Part shown: positions 5,014 to 9,256 of the stretch, in pieces
How positions within the stretch are numbered: position 1 is the first letter of the stretch
How the letters are laid out: each line of letters begins with the position of its first letter
Program-made: the position numbers and the translations under genes
Assembly (NCBI GenBank): GCA_020854925.1
Contig: JAHKLV010000207.1
Span: 1 to 9,256 of the forward strand
Direction of reading: 5' to 3'
Source: Candidatus Methanofastidiosia archaeon
GTDB taxonomy: Archaea; Methanobacteriota_B; Thermococci; Methanofastidiosales; NM3
Length of the DNA: 9,256 nt
Notes under the pieces: model-generated
Database searches by the model: none
Seen by the model: only the letters and a program-made list of their open reading frames with translations
Told to the model about the DNA's origin: nothing

Positions 5014-7376
5014 CCAGGTTCCTCCCTCATACCCTTGCGGCGTCCCGTTATTTTAAGGTTTCTTAGAAGCAGCGAATTTGTCACCACCGACAGGGAGGAA
5101 AGGGACATGGCAAGCGCCGCAAACTCGGGGCGCATGGTGATGCCCCATGCCGTGAAGGCGCCGGCGGCAACGGGGATCATCACCACGTTGTACACGAGCG
5201 CCCAGAACATGTTCTGCCGTACCTTGGCGTAGATGCGCCGGGAAAGGTAGAGCGCCGCCGGCACGTCGGCCACATCGCCGCGCACGAGCACGAGGTCGCC
5301 GGACTCGATGGCGATGTCGGAACCGGAACCGATGGCAATGCCGGTATCAGCCTGGATGAGCGCCGGCGCGTCGTTGATTCCGTCGCCCACCATGGCCACG
5401 CGGTGCCCAGCGTCCTGGAGGTCCTGTACGGCCTGTGCCTTCCCTTCGGGAAGGACGTCGGCGATGACCGCTGAGATGCCCACCTCGCGCCCGATGGCGC
5501 CCGCCGTTACGGCGTTGTCACCGGTAAGCATGCGGGGCGTGATGCCCATGGCGCGAAGCTCTGAGACGGCGTCCGCCGCCGAGGATTTGATGCGGTCGGC
5601 GATGACAAGCCACCCGATGTATGCATCGTCGCGCGCCACATGCACGACACTCTTGCCCTCGCGCTCGTACGGTGCCGTCGTTCCGGTGTCAACGTCGACT
5701 CCGTGCTCGCGCAGAAGGAGCGCATTGCCAAGAAGGTATGACGACCCGTCGCCGGATGCCGTGACGCCCTTTCCGGGCACGGTCTCAAAGGAGGGAAACG
5801 GCTCGGATGACATGCCGAGCTCGCCTGCCTTTCGCAGGATGGCGCCGGCCAGGGGGTGCGAGGCCTTTGCCTCGATGCGGGCGGCAAGCGCCAGGACGTC
5901 CTCCCCTGAATATGCCACGACTTCGGGCTCCCCCACGGTGAGCGTGCCGGTCTTGTCAAAAACAACCGTGTCCACGCGGTGCGCCGTCTCAAGCGCCTCC
6001 CCGCTGCGGATAAGGATGCCGCTGCGGGCACCCACGCCCGTCCCCACGGAGATGGCGGTGGGTGTGGCAAGGCCCAGGGCACACGGGCAGGCCACCACGA
6101 GTACGGCAATCATGCGGGTGAGCGAAAAGATGAACGGCTCACCGTAGATGCCGTACCAGAGGCCGAAGGTGGCAAGGGCGATGGTGATGACCGCAGGGAC
6201 AAAATACGATGAAACGCGGTCGGCGAATCGCTGGATGGGCGCCTTTGAGCTTTGGGCACGCTCGACGACGGCGATGATTTGGGAAAGCATGGTATCGGCA
6301 CCCACGCGCGTGGCCTTCGCCTTGAGAAATCCGTTCTGGTTGATGGTGGCGCCCACGAGCGGTGATCCCACCCCCTTTTCTACGGGGATGGGCTCCCCCG
6401 ATATCATGGACTCGTCTACGGTGGAGTAGCCCTCGACGACCTCTGCGTCCACGGGAACCTTCTCACCCGGGCGGATGACGAGCAGGTCCCCCACGGAGAG
6501 GAACTCCACCGGCACCTCGACCTCCGTGCCGTCGCGCTCGACGACGGCGGATCGTGCCTGGAGAGCCACGAGCTTTCGTAGTGCTTCCGATGTCCTACCC
6601 TTGGCAAGCTCCTCCATCATCTTGCCGAAGATGACGAAGGTGAGTATCATCGCCGTGGTCTCGTAAAAAAGAGGCCCCTCGTACAGGAACGTGGCGCCCA
6701 GCGAGTAGAGGTATGCGGCGGTGGTCCCGAGCACGACAAGGACGTCCATGGTGGCCGTGCGGTTCCTGAGCGCGTAGTACGAACCCCGGTAAAACGAATA
6801 ACCCGTGATAGCCTGGACCGGCGTGGTAAGGGCGAAGAGCACATACGGTTTGGCCTCAAAGGCGACAAAGTGCGTGAGGACGATGATGGGGATGGAAAGC
6901 ACGAGTGTGAAGAGAAAGGTCCGCAAAAGCGGCGTGCGCTCGGCAGCCCCTTCTCGGCGCTCGGTGGCGGCAATGCCGAAGCCCGCGTCCCGGATGGCAC
7001 CCTTGATGACATCCTCGTCCGCCTCGAGGGGATTGTACGAGACATAGACCTTGTTGGCGGGAAGATTCACGGATACGAGGCGCACACCGGGAAGCGACCC
7101 CACCGACCCCTCGAGGGACCGGGCGCACATGGCACAGTGCATACCGGTGACGCCATAGACAATCGATGCATCCTCCACCGAGTAGCCGAGGCCGGATACA
7201 GCCTCGGTGATGGCGGCCCCGTCCACGACGTCGGGGTCGTAGGTGAAGGTCGCCGTGTTTGAGGTGACAGACACCTCCACCGAATCGATGCCGGGTACAG
7301 ACGAGGCAAGCGACTCGAGGGACCGGGCGCACATGGCACAGTGCATGCCGCCGATGGACACGGTGACCGTCTTCAT
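5010..7376 (-). CDS. copA: Cu+-exporting P1B-1-type ATPase with two heavy-metal domains
   Basis: An inner-membrane ATP-driven pump of 788 residues that expels monovalent copper (possibly also silver). Two N-terminal heavy-metal-associated domains carry MHCAMC, with cysteines 13/16 and 81/84. The actuator loop has SGEP (326-329). The membrane metal site is CPC (430-432). The catalytic core has DKTGTLT with phosphorylated Asp474, the HP pair (507-508), TGD (618-620) and GDGINDAP (664-671). The last helices show YN-x4-P (729-735) and M-x2-SS (757-761), the signature of the Cu+ subgroup, which argues against Zn, Co or Cd specificity. The ATG lies four bases after nifB, with GGTGAGG just upstream. 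The two metal-binding domains share an identical 33-base stretch. The gene is intact and the assignment is strong. Confidence 0.96.
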   Translation of the reverse strand: MKTVTVSIGGMHCAMCARSLESLASSVPGIDSVEVSVTSNTATFTYDPDVVDGAAITEAVSGLGYSVEDASIVYGVTGMHCAMCARSLEGSVGSLPGVRLVSVNLPANKVYVSYNPLEADEDVIKGAIRDAGFGIAATERREGAAERTPLLRTFLFTLVLSIPIIVLTHFVAFEAKPYVLFALTTPVQAITGYSFYRGSYYALRNRTATMDVLVVLGTTAAYLYSLGATFLYEGPLFYETTAMILTFVIFGKMMEELAKGRTSEALRKLVALQARSAVVERDGTEVEVPVEFLSVGDLLVIRPGEKVPVDAEVVEGYSTVDESMISGEPIPVEKGVGSPLVGATINQNGFLKAKATRVGADTMLSQIIAVVERAQSSKAPIQRFADRVSSYFVPAVITIALATFGLWYGIYGEPFIFSLTRMIAVLVVACPCALGLATPTAISVGTGVGARSGILIRSGEALETAHRVDTVVFDKTGTLTVGEPEVVAYSGEDVLALAARIEAKASHPLAGAILRKAGELGMSSEPFPSFETVPGKGVTASGDGSSYLLGNALLLREHGVDVDTGTTAPYEREGKSVVHVARDDAYIGWLVIADRIKSSAADAVSELRAMGITPRMLTGDNAVTAGAIGREVGISAVIADVLPEGKAQAVQDLQDAGHRVAMVGDGINDAPALIQADTGIAIGSGSDIAIESGDLVLVRGDVADVPAALYLSRRIYAKVRQNMFWALVYNVVMIPVAAGAFTAWGITMRPEFAALAMSLSSLSVVTNSLLLRNLKITGRRKGMREEPG
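7110..7142. repeat. Direct repeat copy 1 within copA (second heavy-metal domain)
   Basis: A 33-base stretch identical to 7314-7346, encoding the MHCAMCARSLE core of the second metal-binding domain. The copies are 204 bases (68 codons) apart. The identity includes silent positions, which suggests a recent duplication or gene conversion. Confidence 0.85.
7314..7346. repeat. Direct repeat copy 2 within copA (first heavy-metal domain)
   Basis: This is the partner of 7110-7142, identical over 33 bases, and encodes the first MHCAMCARSLE metal-binding motif. Outside this core the two domains differ clearly. Confidence 0.85.
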
Positions 7377-7380
7377 GCCC

Positions 7381-8259
7381 TCACCCGTGGAAGTATTCGG
7401 ACGTGGGGCGGCGGTGATGGTGCTCCGTGCCCGGGATGCCTACCGAGTCTGCACGGCACTGCCTGCAGAGCCGGAACTGCGGCAGGTAGCGCTCGGCGGT
7501 CTCCCGCGCCTCCTTGAGCTCGTCGCACGTGGGGGCACGCCGTGACGAGAACGCGTTCACGGGGATGAGGGGGATGATGTTCATTATCCACGCCTTGCGC
7601 TCAGATGCCTCGCGGGCGATGGCCTCTATTTCACCCTCGTTGATGCCGGGGACGAGAACGGTGTTTATCTTGACCGGTATCTCGTGCTCGTACGCCGCCT
7701 CGATGCCCGCAAGCTGCTGGGCGGTGAGAATCGACGCGCCCTCCTCGCCACGGTAGACGGTGCCGTCATAAAGGACCCAGGAAACGATCTGCGAGACCAC
7801 CGCAGGGTCTATCCCGTTGATGGTGACCGTGATGGACCCCACCCCGAGCTCGGCGAGCTCGTCAATCTTTCTGGGAAGGAGGAGGCCGTTTGAGGCGATG
7901 CACAGGTGCAGTTGCGGATGCGCATCGTGCACAAGACGCATGGCCTCGAAGGTCTCGGGATTGAAGAGCGGCTCACCGGGGCCCGCCACGCCGACGACGG
8001 AAAGTGTCGGATGCTCGCGCATGGCCTCCTCTACGCGGGCCACGGCGTCACGGGGGGAAAGCAGGCAGCCATAGGCGCCGGGGCGGTACTCGCACTTGTC
8101 CATGGTGCGGCTGCAGAAGTTGCACTGGATGTTGCATTTGGGCGCCACGGGAAGGTGGATACGCGCGGTGGTAAAGTGCGCCTTCTCGCTGTAGCAGGGG
8201 TGTGAACTCGTAAGGTGCGCGAACTTCGAACCCATCCTTCCCCACGTCTCATTCTTCAT
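7381..8259 (-). CDS. nifB: Nitrogenase cofactor biosynthesis radical-SAM protein NifB (short archaeal form)
   Basis: NifB fuses two [4Fe-4S] units and inserts the central carbide, using S-adenosylmethionine, to give NifB-co, the precursor of nitrogenase cofactors. This 292-residue form has the radical-SAM core and, as usual in archaea, lacks the C-terminal NifX-like domain. Visible are HPCYSEKAH (20-28), the radical-SAM C42-x3-C46-x2-C49, DKCEYRPG (54-61), GPGEPLFNP (93-101), Cys120 in CIASNGL, SWVLYDGTVYRGEEGA (160-175) and C265-x2-C268-RAD. These cover the cysteines expected for the extra K-cluster sites. The ATG at 8257-8259 is chosen with AGGAG at about 8271-8275, eight bases after the flavodiiron stop. 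No nifHDK, nifE or nifN is present in the window, so nitrogen fixation cannot be concluded. Its place among oxygen and copper defence genes is unusual. Confidence 0.93.
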   Translation of the reverse strand: MKNETWGRMGSKFAHLTSSHPCYSEKAHFTTARIHLPVAPKCNIQCNFCSRTMDKCEYRPGAYGCLLSPRDAVARVEEAMREHPTLSVVGVAGPGEPLFNPETFEAMRLVHDAHPQLHLCIASNGLLLPRKIDELAELGVGSITVTINGIDPAVVSQIVSWVLYDGTVYRGEEGASILTAQQLAGIEAAYEHEIPVKINTVLVPGINEGEIEAIAREASERKAWIMNIIPLIPVNAFSSRRAPTCDELKEARETAERYLPQFRLCRQCRADSVGIPGTEHHHRRPTSEYFHG

Positions 8260-8267
8260 GGGACTGT

Positions 8268-9256
8268 TCACTCCTTCAGTGACGCGGCAAGTTCGCGTGC
8301 CCAGGCGGCACATGCCGAAAGCTCCTCGTCAGTGGGAACCCAGCGGACCTCGAAGGGCGGCGCCGCGCGGGCGATGCCGGCCTGCTCCACCAGCTCGTCC
8401 GCGGCGGCGCATCCGCCGCCGCCCCAGCCGTAGGAACCGAAGACGGCGCCCCGCTTCTTCTTGGGACGCAGGCCCTTGAGGTAGGTGAGCAGGCCGCCCA
8501 CCGAGGGGAACATGCCGTTGTTGAGGGTGGGCGTCCCCACGAGCAGCGCCTTGGCCTCGAGAAGCTCCGCAAGCACGTAGCTGTTCTCCGTGTCGCGCAG
8601 GCGCATGAGGCGCACCTCAAATCCCTCATCGGCAAGCGCTGCTGCGGCGGCCTTGGCAAGTGCCTCGGTGGAGTTCCACATGGTCTCGTAGGCAATGACT
8701 ATCTTGTCCCGCGCGGTGCCCGACGACCAGGCGCCGTACCATTCCAGGGCGGAAGCCGTATTGCCGCGCCATATGAATCCATGGTCGGGGGCGATGAGGT
8801 CTATGGCGATGCCCATCTCGGCCACGCGGGAAAGGAGGCGGGCGATAAGAGGACTATAGAGCCAGAGAATATTGGCGTAATAGTCGCCAGCGGCGGCACG
8901 GAGCGTCTGCTCGTCAATCTCGTCGCTGAATCGCCGTGATGAGGCATAGTGCTGCCCGAAGCCGTCCGAGGAGAAGAGGACCTTGTCCTCGGGGACGTAG
9001 GTCATCATGGAGTCGGGCCAGTGGAGCATGGGCGTTTTCACAAAGACGAGGGTCTTAGAACCCAAGGAGACCGTCTGGCCGTCCTCCACCGTCTCGATGG
9101 GCACGACCTCGCCAAAGTGCTTGGCAAGCTCCTCCTTGGCCTCGGGCGTCGCAAGAACCGTGGCGTTTGGGAGCATGCGGGCAACGTCGGGAAACGAGCC
9201 GGAATGGTCCATCTCCACGTGATTCACCACGAGGTAGTCGATGCGGTCAAGCGGCA
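8268..9256 (-). CDS. fprA: Flavodiiron protein, F420H2 oxidase type (5' end outside window)
   Basis: A cytoplasmic A-type flavoprotein that in methanogens reduces O2 to water with reduced F420; some relatives reduce NO. About 329 residues are present and the frame is open to the right edge, so perhaps 70 N-terminal residues are missing. The beta-lactamase-like domain holds the diiron ligands: NHVEMDHSG gives His, Glu, Asp and His; MLHWPDSM gives His; FSSDGFGQH gives Asp; and APDHGFIWR gives His. The C-terminal flavodoxin domain binds FMN, with KIVIAYETMWNSTEALA and FGSYGWGGGG. The GTG at 9228-9230 is internal, since the preceding in-frame residues DRIDYLV fit the family. There is no rubredoxin domain. 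It is the first visible gene of the operon with nifB and copA, suggesting oxygen protection. F420 specificity is inferred from the likely host. Confidence 0.93.
   Translation of the reverse strand, partial: PLDRIDYLVVNHVEMDHSGSFPDVARMLPNATVLATPEAKEELAKHFGEVVPIETVEDGQTVSLGSKTLVFVKTPMLHWPDSMMTYVPEDKVLFSSDGFGQHYASSRRFSDEIDEQTLRAAAGDYYANILWLYSPLIARLLSRVAEMGIAIDLIAPDHGFIWRGNTASALEWYGAWSSGTARDKIVIAYETMWNSTEALAKAAAAALADEGFEVRLMRLRDTENSYVLAELLEAKALLVGTPTLNNGMFPSVGGLLTYLKGLRPKKKRGAVFGSYGWGGGGCAAADELVEQAGIARAAPPFEVRWVPTDEELSACAAWARELAASLKE

Noticed and set aside
5308..6147. A 279-codon plus-strand open frame opposite copA
   Set aside because: It is antisense to the conserved catalytic core of CopA, is Ser/Ala/Met-rich without any recognisable motif, and is expected by chance in GC-rich DNA.
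7381..8259. Evidence that the locus is a nitrogen-fixation cluster
   Set aside because: Only nifB is present; no nitrogenase structural or scaffold genes are visible, and nifB can occur away from nif clusters.
9228..9230. GTG as the start codon of the flavodiiron protein
   Set aside because: The residues encoded upstream (PLDRIDYLV) continue the conserved family sequence and the frame is open to the edge, so this Val is internal.

Overview
The window looks like part of a GC-rich methanogenic euryarchaeon, probably of the Methanomicrobiales or a near relative. I infer this from an FprA-type flavodiiron protein (F420H2 oxidase in methanogens), a short NifB with only the radical-SAM core, a PfkB-family kinase, an archaeal lipoprotein, archaeal TATA-type promoters with T-rich 3' ends, and strong GGAGG ribosome binding sites. 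The exact genus cannot be read from the sequence. There are no tRNA or rRNA genes, CRISPR arrays, insertion sequences or transposases. The longest stretch without a gene is about 165 bases.

Layout. (1) Positions 1092-1, minus strand: the 5' part of a lipoprotein gene encoding a FAS1 (fasciclin) domain fused to a BtuF/FepB-like metal-chelate or corrinoid binding protein; it runs off the left edge. (2) Positions 1259-2095, plus strand: a lone PfkB-family sugar or nucleoside kinase, the only plus-strand gene. Its stop codon overlaps the stop codon of the convergent operon. (3) Positions 4304-2092, minus strand: a tight four-gene operon of an ArsR-family regulator, a TusA-like sulfur carrier, a class-I NifS/IscS-like protein and a ferritin-like diiron protein. 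It starts at an apparently leaderless promoter that carries a palindrome. (4) Positions 9256-4361, minus strand: a tight five-gene operon of flavodiiron protein (5' end outside the window), NifB, a Cu+-type P1B ATPase with two heavy-metal domains, a second ferritin-like diiron protein and a 50-residue YHS protein. A T-rich tract lies between its end and the ArsR promoter.

How the genes may work together. Both minus-strand operons suggest protection and handling of oxygen-sensitive Fe-S and metal centres. One side has O2 reduction (flavodiiron protein), copper removal (CopA plus YHS), peroxide or iron handling (two diiron proteins) and Fe-S cofactor synthesis (NifB). The other has sulfur handling (TusA plus the IscS-like protein) under a cysteine-rich ArsR regulator. 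This grouping is inferred from gene order.

The most striking feature is the IscS-like protein. It keeps the catalytic cysteine loop, the PLP-stacking histidine and the IYGPKG motif, but the Schiff-base lysine is Asp and the glutamine near the cofactor is Ala. It therefore probably does not work as an ordinary cysteine desulfurase. The FAS1-binding-protein fusion and the palindrome inside the ArsR promoter are the next most interesting points.
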